Below, piece by piece: positions 44,192 through 52,571 of a stretch of 64,000 bases of DNA (its first letter is position 1; each line of letters starts with the position of its first letter). The notes under the pieces were generated by a model that was given only the letters and a program-made list of their open reading frames with translations, was not told the origin of the DNA and made no database searches. Origin of the DNA: CBDCYS01 sp965224215 (GTDB taxonomy: Bacteria; Acidobacteriota; Terriglobia; Bryobacterales; UBA6623); the NCBI GenBank assembly GCA_965224215.1, contig CBDCYS010000078.1:1-64000 (forward strand), given 5' to 3'. Position numbers and translations under genes: made by a program.

Positions 44192-44638
44192 TTAGAGGGA
44201 TCTTTCCGCTAGCTCCCCGAAAACAGGAAGCGAGTGCTTCTCTCCCTTGGTCGTCTTGACAAGCATGAAGATCCACAGTCCCAGAATCAGCAGTTGGACC
44301 ACCGTATCGAGCGGGACGTCGGGGCCTGGCATCATCTGAACCCAGAGTCCCAGAGTCCAGTCGGCCAGCAGCCACGCAACGAATAGATAAAGTCCCTGAT
44401 AGGCGTGAAAACGAGAGTCTTGTTCCTGGCGAAACGTATCTGACGCTAGGACATAAAGGCCGGCGATCCAGCCGAACCAAGGCACGTAACAAAGGATCGA
44501 GGCGGTCCTCGGACTCAGCGCCGGTCCGCTCCGTGCTGGCCCTCGGCTCGGCCCGGAAACCGGCTGCCGATAGCCGCAGAGACCGCAGAACTGGTCGGCG
44601 TCTCGAACGTCCTTCCCGCAACTGGTACAAAACGGCAC
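44192..44638 (-). CDS. Zinc-ribbon membrane protein (DUF4870-like)
   Basis: A 148-residue protein with an N-terminal zinc ribbon (CTSCGKDVRDADQFCGLCGYRQ). A linker and three hydrophobic segments follow (ASILCYVPWFGWIAGLYVLA, HAYQGLYLFVAWLLADWTLGLWV, LDTVVQLLILGLWIFMLVKT). The order zinc ribbon, then RFHAYQGLYL and helices, resembles small DUF4870-type inner-membrane proteins. Function unknown. Convergent with secG. Confidence 0.8.
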   Translation of the reverse strand: MPFCTSCGKDVRDADQFCGLCGYRQPVSGPSRGPARSGPALSPRTASILCYVPWFGWIAGLYVLASDTFRQEQDSRFHAYQGLYLFVAWLLADWTLGLWVQMMPGPDVPLDTVVQLLILGLWIFMLVKTTKGEKHSLPVFGELAERSL

Positions 44639-44872
44639 GGATGTAGTTCCTGTTCGCCCTTAGGTTTCGCTAACGCGCAGAGGGCGACCGACCGGCACGA
44701 TCGGCCCGTGTAGCGGGGACCTTCGTCCCTATCTTAACCGGTGATCAGAGCACGCCTGGCACTTCGCTTGATCAACCCTCTATCTGGAAATACGAGTTCC
44801 CAGGCCCATAGTTCCGTCGCAAGAATTGGCCGCCAGGTCGCTACAAGCCTAGATCTTTGAGATGCCCGATTC

Positions 44873-45295
44873 TTAGCCTGAAAGACCTAACGGGAAAAAC
44901 TTGCGATACAGCTCAGGCAGTCGCACCGGTTTGCCCTCTAGGTCACAGACCACATGAAGGGTCTCGCCGGTCACCAGCAACTGATCGTCCTGGTCGTCGG
45001 AAACCCGGTGCATTTCGTAAGCAAAGCGGACCGTCCGTGAACGGGCTTCCGTCAGCCACGTTTGGACCCGGACCTGGTCGTCAAACCGCGCCGGCGCACG
45101 ATAGCGGCACTTCGCCTCGGTTACTGTCAGCATGACGCCACCCTCAAGTTCCATGTCCCGGTATTCGAATCCGGTTTCACGACAGTAGGCGACACGCCCC
45201 ACCTCCATCCACACGAAATAGTTCGCGTAGTAGACAATCCCCATCCGGTCGGTTTCCGCATAGCGAACCCTAAGCCGTGTTTCCACTTTGTGCAT
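44873..45295 (-). CDS. YbgC-type acyl-CoA thioesterase
   Basis: A 140-residue hotdog-fold thioesterase that hydrolyses short acyl-CoA or acyl-ACP thioesters. The active-site signature RYAETDRMGIVYYANYFVWMEVGR includes the catalytic aspartate-equivalent region and the YxNY pattern of the 4-hydroxybenzoyl-CoA thioesterase family. ATG 45295 is taken as start; a TTG lies directly before it. It stands alone between the zinc-ribbon protein and nusB. In many bacteria YbgC is linked to the Tol-Pal cluster, which is not seen here. Confidence 0.9.
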   Translation of the reverse strand: MHKVETRLRVRYAETDRMGIVYYANYFVWMEVGRVAYCRETGFEYRDMELEGGVMLTVTEAKCRYRAPARFDDQVRVQTWLTEARSRTVRFAYEMHRVSDDQDDQLLVTGETLHVVCDLEGKPVRLPELYRKFFPLGLSG

Positions 45296-45537
45296 CAAGA
45301 CAAGTATAGGGGCCGTCGGAGATCACGCCGGGAAACGCTCCCGTTCCACCCGTTTCTCATCGCGTGCTTCGCACTTGAGGCGACGGGGAATGCAGAGGGG
45401 AGGCGCCCAGGTTGCCTGAAAAAGGGCTTTCGGAACTCCCGTGGCCCATGGGGCCCGAACCAACCTGTGGTCTTCTGTTGGGCCGAACTCGACTGGTGAA
45501 CGCGGGATTTAAAACGCAGGTCTCGCTACTTCCTAGG

Positions 45538-45975
45538 TTACGGGGTCTTTGAGGCCGCGCCTTCAAGACTCTTGCGAACCGCGTCGAGAATGCCGTTCAG
45601 GAAGGGCCCGGACTCGTCGGTGGAAAAGCGGCGGCCGACTTCTACTGCTTCGTTGATAATTACCGCCGGAGCTTCTTTTTCATCCAGCAGCTCTGAAACG
45701 GCCATTCGCAGGATGTTGCGGTCGACTGCTGCCATCCGCTCCAGCCTCCAATTGGCGGCATGCTCGCGGATGAGGTCATCTATTCGGGCAACCCGGGAAG
45801 TCACCCGCTCGAAGAGCCGTTCGGCGAACGCATCGTCGCCGGGACTTTTTTTTGAAGTCTCAGCGGCGAGGGTTTTCCAATAAGCCTCGCGCCCATCACC
45901 AGCAGGCTCGCGGTTGAGCTCCCACTGATAGATCATCTGCAGGGCCCGCTCGCGGGAGCGGTGTCGAGAAGCCAC
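45538..45975 (-). CDS. nusB: Transcription antitermination factor NusB
   Basis: A 145-residue all-helical RNA-binding protein that joins NusE on boxA RNA to prevent early termination, above all in rRNA operons. The family pattern RHRSRERALQMIYQWEL at the N-terminus and VDRNILRMAVSELLDEKEAPAVIINEAVEVGRRFSTDESGPFLNGILDAV at the C-terminus are typical. It starts one base after ribH ends, a classical ribH-nusB arrangement. Confidence 0.95.
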   Translation of the reverse strand: MASRHRSRERALQMIYQWELNREPAGDGREAYWKTLAAETSKKSPGDDAFAERLFERVTSRVARIDDLIREHAANWRLERMAAVDRNILRMAVSELLDEKEAPAVIINEAVEVGRRFSTDESGPFLNGILDAVRKSLEGAASKTP

Positions 45976-45976
45976 G

Positions 45977-46483
45977 TTAGTTTCCGCTTCCGTCGCTGGT
46001 ACGAAGTTCTTTCATGAGATTAGCCATTTCAATTGCAGTCATCGCCGCATCGAAACCCTTGTTGCCGCCCTTAGCACCGGCGCGGTCGATCGCCTGCTCC
46101 AGCGTGTTGCAAGTGAGAACTCCGAAGATCGTCGGAACGCCCGTTTTCAGCCCCGCTTGAGCGATTCCTTTGGACGTCTCGGCGGCAACGTAGTCGAAGT
46201 GCGGCGTGTCGCCCCGAATGACGGCCCCAAGACAAATCACAGCGTCATAGCTCCCGCTCTGACCCAATTCGAGCGCTGATACGGCAATCTCCAGCGAACC
46301 AGGAACCCGCACGACATCGACCGCCTCGGCACCACCGCCTACGCGCTCCAAGGCATCGAGCGCACCGCCCAGCAAGCGGTCGGTGATGAAGCTGTTGAAG
46401 CGGCTCACCACCACGGCGAACCGGAGTCCCTGGCCGCTCAATGCGCCTTCAACCGACTGAAATCTTTCTTCTTGCTTTTTCAT
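45977..46483 (-). CDS. ribH: 6,7-dimethyl-8-ribityllumazine synthase
   Basis: A 168-residue lumazine synthase, the penultimate step of riboflavin synthesis, which joins the ribitylaminouracil and a four-carbon phosphate; it assembles into pentamers or icosahedra. Substrate-binding motifs: VVVSRFNSFIT near the N-terminus, VPGSLEIAV, GAVIRGDTPHFDYVAAE (histidine as general base) and GVLTCNTLEQAIDRAG. Four bases separate it from the upstream enoyl-CoA hydratase gene and one from nusB, so the three form an operon. Confidence 0.96.
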   Translation of the reverse strand: MKKQEERFQSVEGALSGQGLRFAVVVSRFNSFITDRLLGGALDALERVGGGAEAVDVVRVPGSLEIAVSALELGQSGSYDAVICLGAVIRGDTPHFDYVAAETSKGIAQAGLKTGVPTIFGVLTCNTLEQAIDRAGAKGGNKGFDAAMTAIEMANLMKELRTSDGSGN

Positions 46484-46487
46484 GATT

Positions 46488-47270
46488 TCAGCGGCCTTTG
46501 AACTCAGCCTTGCGTTTTTCGAGAAACGCGCGCGTGCCTTCTCGAATGTCCTCTGTAGCGCAACTCAGTCCGAACTGAGAGGCTTCAAAAGTCAAAGCGG
46601 CCGCCAGCGACATTTCCATTCCCTGGTTGATCGCTTGCAGACACAGGGCGACGGCAACCGAACCGTTCTCTAATATTCTAGTGGCAATCCGGCGGGCGGT
46701 AGGAATCAGTTCCTGCAGGGGTACGACGTGATTCACAAGCCCGATGCGGCTCGCCTCCTCGGCAGTGACGGGATCGCCCGTCAGGATCATCTCCAGCGCA
46801 CGGCCTTTGCCCACCAGCCGTGGCAGCCGCTGCGTGCCGCCGTAGCCGGGGACGATGCCGAGCTTCACTTCGGGCTGGCCAAGCTTGGCGTTCGCCGAGG
46901 CGATACGGATATGGCACGACATTGCCAGCTCCAGTCCGCCGCCCAGCGCATATCCGTTGACCGCCGCAATGACGGGTTTCGTCAAGTCTTCGATCCTGGA
47001 GAAGACTTGCTGGCCGCGCAAGCCCCACTTCTGGCCACCCAGCGCCGAGAGCTCGGCGAGTTGGTTGATATCCGCTCCGGCAACGAAAGCCTTCTCTCCG
47101 GCTCCGGTCAAGATGACAGCTTTCACACCCGAGTCGGCCGCGATGTCAGCGAAGCAGGCGTCGAGAGCATCAACGGTTTCGATGTTCAGGGGATTGAGTT
47201 TCTCGGGACGATTGACGGTGATGAGGGCAATCGAGTCTTCGACATCGTAGAGGAGATTGGTATAGGTCAT
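46488..47270 (-). CDS. Enoyl-CoA hydratase/isomerase family protein
   Basis: A 260-residue crotonase that hydrates trans-2-enoyl-CoA. The oxyanion hole lies in KAFVAGADINQLAEL and NGYALGGGLELAMSCHIRIAS. Both catalytic glutamates are present, in GQPEVKLGIVPGYGGTQRLPR and ALEMILTGDPVTAEEA. The C-terminal signature EGTRAFLEKRKAEFKGR is also typical. It heads the operon with ribH and nusB. It may serve fatty-acid or butanoate degradation; the exact substrate is not readable. Confidence 0.93.
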   Translation of the reverse strand: MTYTNLLYDVEDSIALITVNRPEKLNPLNIETVDALDACFADIAADSGVKAVILTGAGEKAFVAGADINQLAELSALGGQKWGLRGQQVFSRIEDLTKPVIAAVNGYALGGGLELAMSCHIRIASANAKLGQPEVKLGIVPGYGGTQRLPRLVGKGRALEMILTGDPVTAEEASRIGLVNHVVPLQELIPTARRIATRILENGSVAVALCLQAINQGMEMSLAAALTFEASQFGLSCATEDIREGTRAFLEKRKAEFKGR

Positions 47271-47491
47271 CGCCCCTCTTTAGTAACAGACGCGCGGATA
47301 GTTGTCCACCGGGGTTGCGGATAGCAGAGAGGCAATGGGCTTGGACGTTTCGCCGCCGCCGCCAGAAATCCATGGAAGCTGGCCCCCGCAACTCAAGGGA
47401 TTTCCGATTGGAGCATGATCCAATGGTCATGGGCCTCAAAAGAGCACGCTGTTGGCGCGAAAACCAGTTTTGCACTACACTTGAAAGTGAT

Positions 47492-47569
47492 CGGGCCGTA
47501 GCGCAGCCTGGCTAGCGCGCTTCCTTGGGGTGGAAGAGGTCCCGAGTTCAAATCTCGGCGGCCCGACCA
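47492..47569 (+). tRNA. tRNA-Pro (anticodon GGG)
   Basis: The acceptor stem CGGGCCG pairs with CGGCCCG. The D stem is GCGC/GCGC. The anticodon stem CTTCC/GGAAG encloses the loop TTGGGGT with anticodon GGG. The T stem CCGAG/CTCGG has loop TTCAAAT. Discriminator A and an encoded CCA end it. It decodes CCC and CCT. Confidence 0.96.
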
Positions 47570-47833
47570 ATTATCACGGTTACTAACGCTCCGCTCGACT
47601 TACCGGGTCGGCGCTTTACCGCCCAAATTGGCGGTCGCGTCGGCTCCTGCCGACCCAAGATCCCTAAGCCTGAAACGCCTAGGGCAGTTGCTTAGCCATT
47701 CCACTCCAACGCCCGCCCGCACCGCCCGATCACTGCAAGGGTCCGTGCGGCCGTGTCAGGTGAAGGCGAGGGCCTCAGGTTTGTTCTGCCGAGAAAAGCG
47801 GCCGAGTCTCAGGGTTTCAGTAAAATCAGGTCG

Positions 47834-49090
47834 ATGACTCTCACGAGACGGGAATGGGGAAAGGCCGTAACTGCGGCGGCCGGCGGTGCGGCGCTGAGCG
47901 GTTGCTCTGACAGCAACGAGGGCACTACCGCTGATGGTCAACCGGTTCCTGGACGCGCGAACATGGCGCGACAGTCAGACGGCGGCGTCCTCGAGCGCTC
48001 GATAGTCCTCGACCTTCACTGCGACACCCCGGAACGGATTGTTAACGAGCGGATCGATCTCAGCCAACGCGACACCGAGGGGCAGCTCGACATCCCGCGC
48101 ATGCGCGACGGCGGAGTCACCGGGGTGTTCTTCTCGATCTATACCAGTGCCACGGCAGGCACGGAACTCGCGGCAGTCGAGAAGGCGCTGAAGATCATCG
48201 ATGCGGTTGTCGCGGAAGTCAATCGTCACCCAGACGATTTGGTCTTGGCGACGAAGGCCGACGAGATCATTCGCGCCAAGCACGAGAAGAGAATCGCCAT
48301 TCTGATGGGAGTCGAGGGCGGACACATGATCGACTCGAGCCTCCCAGTACTGCGGAGCCTGTATCGGCTGGGAGCCAGATACATGACGCTAACCCATAGT
48401 GCTCCGACGCCGTGGGCCGGCTCCTCCGGCAGCTCCGAGGGGCCGAAAGGTTTGACCGATTTCGGCAAACAGGTTGTTCGCGAGATGAACCGGCTGGGCA
48501 TGATGGTCGACATTTCCCATGTCTCCGACGAAGCTTTCTTTGATGCTCTCGAGACGGCGGCGGCGCCCATGATCGCTTCGCACTCCTCTTGCAGGGCGCT
48601 GGCTAGCCACCCTCGCAATATGACCGACGAGATGCTGCAGGCATTGGCGGCGAAAGGTGGAGTTGTCCACATCAACTACTACAACGCCTTCCTCGATGCG
48701 GAGAACAACAAGCGGGAAAACGGCCTCAAGGATCTCGAACAAAAGCGCGCCGCCGTGAGAAAGAAGTTCGCGGGAGATTCCAAGCAAACCGCCATCGGCC
48801 TGCGCCAAGTCAACGTGGAACAGATCGAGCGGATTGGCCGGGTCCCCTTCAGCCGTTTGCTGGATCATTTCGAGCATGCCGTGAAAGTAGCGGGCGTCAA
48901 TCACGTTGGGATGGGTTCGGATTTCGATGGCGTGCGCGACCAGCTGCCCGAGGGCATGGAAGACATCTCGAAGATCCCGAATCTTGTCGCCGGCTTGGGT
49001 GAGAGAGGTTTTACCGATTCCGATATTGAGAAGATTCTGGGTGGGAATTCACTACGAGTCATGCTTGACGTCGAGAATGCCGCGGCATAG
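47834..49090 (+). CDS. Membrane dipeptidase (M19, renal dipeptidase family), exported lipoprotein
   Basis: A 418-residue zinc dipeptidase that cleaves dipeptides, including D-amino-acid types, with a twin-arginine-like signal (TRREWGKAV) merging into a lipobox (LSGC). Metal ligands: DLHCDTP, the glutamate of GVEGGH, histidines of ISHVSDEAF and SHSSCRAL, and GSDFDG (about 372). The ATG at 47834 begins the signal; an upstream GTG would add an unlikely leader. It stands apart from the following small membrane gene. The alanine-rich C-terminus is normal. Confidence 0.92.
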   Translation: MTLTRREWGKAVTAAAGGAALSGCSDSNEGTTADGQPVPGRANMARQSDGGVLERSIVLDLHCDTPERIVNERIDLSQRDTEGQLDIPRMRDGGVTGVFFSIYTSATAGTELAAVEKALKIIDAVVAEVNRHPDDLVLATKADEIIRAKHEKRIAILMGVEGGHMIDSSLPVLRSLYRLGARYMTLTHSAPTPWAGSSGSSEGPKGLTDFGKQVVREMNRLGMMVDISHVSDEAFFDALETAAAPMIASHSSCRALASHPRNMTDEMLQALAAKGGVVHINYYNAFLDAENNKRENGLKDLEQKRAAVRKKFAGDSKQTAIGLRQVNVEQIERIGRVPFSRLLDHFEHAVKVAGVNHVGMGSDFDGVRDQLPEGMEDISKIPNLVAGLGERGFTDSDIEKILGGNSLRVMLDVENAAA

Positions 49091-49115
49091 CGGGAGAGCG
49101 AATCAAACCGGACAC

Positions 49116-49651
49116 ATGATGGAAATCGGGAGCGACGGACGAATCATCACGCCAAGGCGCGGCTGGAAGGCTGATTCGCGCCTGATCCCGGGCCTTGTCC
49201 TCGTTTTGCTAGGCATCTTGCTCATGCTGGCTAACCTGGGCTTGCTTGAGATCGAGCGGCTGTGGCGCTTCTGGCCGGTCATTCTGATTGCTTTCGGGCT
49301 GCACCGAATATTAGAGAAGCCGGCGCATCGTCGCGCCTCCGGCGTGGTGCTGCTGGTAGTCGGCATCGTTTTCCAGTTGCGCAATCTGGGCTGGATGCCC
49401 TGAATCTCGGGCATCTCGAGCAATATTGGCCGCTGATTCTAATCGTGGTGGGCATCTACACGATCTGGCGGTCGCGGCAAAAGGGTGGTCTGACCGGGGG
49501 GCTGGTGCTACTGTTCCTGGGCGCCTGGTTCCAGGCGGAGAAGTTCGGGCTGATCGACTATCCCTTGTGGCGCTTGTGGCCGCTGGCTCTGGTGGCGATC
49601 GGCCTGAACATGGTGTTGAAGGCGCGGCGAAGCCGGACTACCTGGCGATGA
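49116..49651 (+). pseudogene. LiaF-TM/DUF5668-like membrane protein, frameshifted
   Basis: The first frame (49116-49403) encodes ARLIPGLVLVLLGILLMLANLGLLE-type helices with WRFWPVILIAFGLHRI and ends at TGA in LGWMP. The other frame continues without a start: DALNLGHLEQYWPLILIVVGIYTIW, GLTGGLVLLFLGAWFQAEKFG, LWRLWPLALVAIGLNMVL. Both halves show the W-x-x-WPLILI-x-x-G theme of DUF5668/LiaF-TM proteins, so one gene with a one-base shift near 49395 is likely. Alternatively the short first frame is a genuine protein and the rest a remnant. Confidence 0.55.
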
Positions 49652-49863
49652 GTGGGCTGCATCCCACGGCAAACGCTAGGTCCACCGCCGCATGACGTGG
49701 CACTATCTCGAGACGTGCCGCGTCGCCATTCGTGGAGACATGTCTTGCCGGCGTGGCGTCCGCCTGATGGAAGGCAAGGGCCCACTGCACAACGTATGCT
49801 GTCACTTGCTTGACCCTTCGCTTGCGCTCTGGGCTCTGTTTTGGAACGTGGTACAAAGGGAGC

Positions 49864-51006
49864 ATGCATCGCATACCCGTGCGGATGGCGAACAATTCGT
49901 ATGACGTCGTCGTCGAAAGCGGCTCCCTGGAGTGCGTTGAGCAGTATCTTCGGCCGCTTATCGGGGATCGCCGTGTGTTCTTGATCGCCGACCAGGGGGC
50001 TTGGCAGCATCAGGGCTCGCGCTTGAAAAAGGGGCTCCAGGGGCTGGATACGACCGTTATCCAGATGGCCGGCGGCGAGGAGAACAAGCGTCTCAAGCTG
50101 GTCGAATCCCTGGCGGAACAAATGTATGCGGCCGGTGCCGACCGCAGTGCCTGCGTCATTGCCTTTGGCGGTGGCATTGCCGGCGATGTCGGCGGATTCG
50201 TGGCCGCCGGCTATATGCGCAGCGTGGATGTTGTCCAGGTCCCGACCACATTGCTGGCTCAAGTTGACGCGGCCGTCGGCGGCAAGACGGGGGTCAATCT
50301 TGCGGAGGGCAAAAACCTCTTCGGCGCTTTCCACCAGCCGCGGTTGGTCTTGATCGACCCAACGACGGTGCGAACGCTACCGGAACGCGAGTACCGCGCT
50401 GGTCTATTTGAAGTCATCAAGCACGGCATCATCAGGAGCCCCAGCCTGTTTGAACTAATGCGGGATCAGCAAGACGCCGTGCTGGCCCGCGATCCTGGAA
50501 CGCTGGAAGCCATCATCGCGGAGTCGGTCGCGATCAAAGCCGAAGTCGTCTCCAAAGATGAGCGCGAAGGCAACGTGAGGCGCATTCTCAACTACGGTCA
50601 CACGCTCGGCCACGCGCTAGAGGCTGAGACGGCCTACGCGCGAGTGTTGCATGGCGAGGCCGTGGCCTACGGGATGATCGCCGCTGCGCGCCTAGCCGAG
50701 TCCCTTGAAATGCTGCCCCGCGACGAGGCACAGTCACTGCAAGATGTCGTGCTGTCCTACGGACCGATCCCCGCGCTTGATGGAGTCGAGGCGTCGAATT
50801 TAGCGGCGCGGATTCATGGCGACAAGAAGACGATCGGCGGCCACGTCCATTTTGTCCTTCCCGAGAGGATCGGCAAGGTCCGGGTCCTCAGCGACATAGA
50901 CAGCAGGCTGATCGTGGAAGCGGCCGAGAGTGCTCTGCGGGTCTTCAGCCGTGAGCCCAATACTCCAGTGCCGGCGGTACGCGAATCGGTAGCGTCCGAT
51001 CGGTAG
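49864..51006 (+). CDS. aroB: 3-dehydroquinate synthase
   Basis: A 380-residue enzyme of the shikimate pathway that converts DAHP to 3-dehydroquinate with NAD and a divalent metal. NAD site: GGGIAGDVGGFVAAGYMR. Substrate site: VPTTLLAQVDAAVGGKTGVN. Metal ligands lie in GLFEVIKHG (Glu), NYGHTLGHALE (His) and LHGEAVAYGM (His). The ATG at 49864 follows AAAGGGAGC and gives the normal family start. The last residues, SVASDR, and the stop come from a 14-bp tandem duplication (50985-51012). ubiE follows 17 bp later. Confidence 0.96.
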   Translation: MHRIPVRMANNSYDVVVESGSLECVEQYLRPLIGDRRVFLIADQGAWQHQGSRLKKGLQGLDTTVIQMAGGEENKRLKLVESLAEQMYAAGADRSACVIAFGGGIAGDVGGFVAAGYMRSVDVVQVPTTLLAQVDAAVGGKTGVNLAEGKNLFGAFHQPRLVLIDPTTVRTLPEREYRAGLFEVIKHGIIRSPSLFELMRDQQDAVLARDPGTLEAIIAESVAIKAEVVSKDEREGNVRRILNYGHTLGHALEAETAYARVLHGEAVAYGMIAAARLAESLEMLPRDEAQSLQDVVLSYGPIPALDGVEASNLAARIHGDKKTIGGHVHFVLPERIGKVRVLSDIDSRLIVEAAESALRVFSREPNTPVPAVRESVASDR

Positions 51007-51012
51007 CGTCCG
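50985..51012. repeat. 14-bp tandem duplication at the aroB stop
   Basis: Two units ATCGGTAGCGTCCG (50985-50998 and 50999-51012). Because 14 is not a multiple of three, the second unit is read in another phase and supplies the TAG that ends aroB. Confidence 0.88.
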
Positions 51013-51023
51013 GTGAATCGAAG

Positions 51024-51785
51024 ATGACCTCAGGTGCATCCCCTGCCGGAGTGGAAGCAGGCAACGAGGCCGAGGCGGCCCGGCACATTCGCCGCATGTT
51101 CGGGCGTGTGGCTCCTCGCTACGACTTGCTCAATCGACTGCTTTCTCTCCGCATCGATCAATACTGGCGCCGGGCGGTGGTTCGCCGTGTCGGGTCTTAC
51201 CTTGAGCGTCCCGAGGCGAGAGTGTTGGACCTTTGCTGCGGGACGGGCGATCTGCTGCTGGCGCTTGAAGCCGAACGCCGCCGCCTCGGCAGCGCCCATG
51301 GTCGCCCAGTCATTGGGGCGGACTTTTGCTATCCCATGCTGACGTCGGCCAAGGCCAAGCTCGGTCGCCGCAACGTGGCGGCGCCGCTGCTCGAAGCAGA
51401 TGCGTTGCAGTTCCCGATGGGTGGCGCGTCGGCGGATTTGATCACGATTGCCTACGGCTTTCGGAATCTGGCGAACTACCGCAAAGGGGTCGAGGAAATG
51501 TACCGGCTGCTGGCTCCCGGAGGCTGCCTGGCGATCCTCGAATTCTCGCGCCCGAAGAATCGCGTTTTGGGGCCGCTGTTTGAATTCTATTTCCGGCGGG
51601 TCCTCCCTCTCATCGGAAACACTCTCTCGGGATCTGGCGACGCCTACTCCTATTTGCAGAAGTCGGTCGAGCGGTTTCTCAGACCGGAGGAGCTGGTCGC
51701 GGAGATGAAGTCATGCGGCTTCCAGCGCGTAGAGGCGGTCCCTCTCACGGCCGGAATATCCTTTCTACACTTGGCTTATAAGTGA
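51024..51785 (+). CDS. ubiE: Menaquinone/ubiquinone biosynthesis C-methyltransferase
   Basis: A 253-residue SAM-dependent methyltransferase that methylates demethylmenaquinol (or the ubiquinone precursor). Opening motif HIRRMFGRVAPRYDLLNRLLSLRIDQYWRR. SAM motif I: VLDLCCGTGDLLLAL. Later motifs: GADFCYPMLTSAKAKL, IAYGFRNLANYRKGVEEMYRLLAPGG and LEFSRPKNRVL. The UbiE/MenG family is clear. In Acidobacteriota the quinone is menaquinone (inference). It lies 17 bp after aroB, so the two may be co-expressed in chorismate-derived quinone synthesis. Confidence 0.93.
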   Translation: MTSGASPAGVEAGNEAEAARHIRRMFGRVAPRYDLLNRLLSLRIDQYWRRAVVRRVGSYLERPEARVLDLCCGTGDLLLALEAERRRLGSAHGRPVIGADFCYPMLTSAKAKLGRRNVAAPLLEADALQFPMGGASADLITIAYGFRNLANYRKGVEEMYRLLAPGGCLAILEFSRPKNRVLGPLFEFYFRRVLPLIGNTLSGSGDAYSYLQKSVERFLRPEELVAEMKSCGFQRVEAVPLTAGISFLHLAYK

Positions 51786-51852
51786 CCCTGTTAACGAACT
51801 GCCAGGGGATAGAAAACGAGCCGGCGAGTGATGAATTCCAAGGCATAAACGA

Positions 51853-52554
51853 ATGAAGCATGTTTGGAAAGACTGGAATTGGAAAGACTCGGATTGGAAG
51901 GACTGGCTACTAGGCGCCGGGAAGATCGGCATCGCGCTCGTGCTCGTTTATCTTGGCTATACCTATCTCGAACGCTGGTCGAGTGCTCCGGTCCAACCCA
52001 ATCAACCCGCCAAGGTAACGATTCACCCGGACCTCTATGTCTACCTTCCGAAGTCGTACGTGAGCGGCCTGGAATCGGCGCGCAAGCTAGTCGGCAAGCC
52101 GCTTTGGGTCCGGGAAGGCTACCGCTGGAATTACCAGCCAGGAGACAAGACGCTGGGACCGATCGAGAAAATCGTTCCGAGCGGCGTGCGTGCAATTGGA
52201 GCGAACGTTGTGCTCGAGTTTGAGAGGGAGGGCGAGAGCTGCACCGTTCCGATCAGTGTCGGCGATCATTTTTATGTTGATGAAGTCTTTTTCTCGAAGG
52301 ACCCGCGCGAGCTTTACAACCATTGGACCGACGAGGACTGGCAAAAGATTGAGGCGCACAAGGTGGAAGTGGGCATGACCGAAACTCAAGTCACCTTTGC
52401 CGCCGGAGCAGGCCAAATCGTGCGGTCCTCACCGGGAGGCAAGACCCGGGTCGTTGAATACTCCCTGGGCAAGGAAGCCGGAGTGCCGCCATTGAATGTG
52501 ACGTTCCGTGACGGCATCGCCGAGCAAGTCGAGCCGCTGTCAGGTGTGAACTAG
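51853..52554 (+). CDS. Membrane-anchored protein of unknown function with N-terminal WKDxx repeats
   Basis: A 233-residue protein. It starts MKHVWKDWN, repeats the pentapeptide theme (WKDWN, WKDSD, WKDWL), then has one membrane helix (KIGIALVLVYLGYTYLE). The rest is a soluble domain with regular beta-like pattern (VTIHPDLYVYLPKSYVSGLESARKLVGKPLW, GVRAIGANVVLEFEREGESCTVPISVGDHFY, GMTETQVTFAAGAGQIV). The last part resembles SmpA/BamE-like or similar small outer domains only weakly, so no family is claimed. The repeats arise from a 15-bp DNA repeat. The second IS1182 copy is inserted 17 bp downstream. Confidence 0.78.
   Translation: MKHVWKDWNWKDSDWKDWLLGAGKIGIALVLVYLGYTYLERWSSAPVQPNQPAKVTIHPDLYVYLPKSYVSGLESARKLVGKPLWVREGYRWNYQPGDKTLGPIEKIVPSGVRAIGANVVLEFEREGESCTVPISVGDHFYVDEVFFSKDPRELYNHWTDEDWQKIEAHKVEVGMTETQVTFAAGAGQIVRSSPGGKTRVVEYSLGKEAGVPPLNVTFRDGIAEQVEPLSGVN
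51865..51909. repeat. 15-bp tandem repeat in the 5' coding end
   Basis: Units TGGAAAGACTGGAAT, TGGAAAGACTCGGAT and TGGAAGGACTGGCTA (51865-51879, 51880-51894, 51895-51909). Rotated, they read GATTGGAAxGACTcG, the same theme as the repeat at 27616. Confidence 0.88.
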
Positions 52555-52571
52555 CTCGCAAGGAGCACTAG

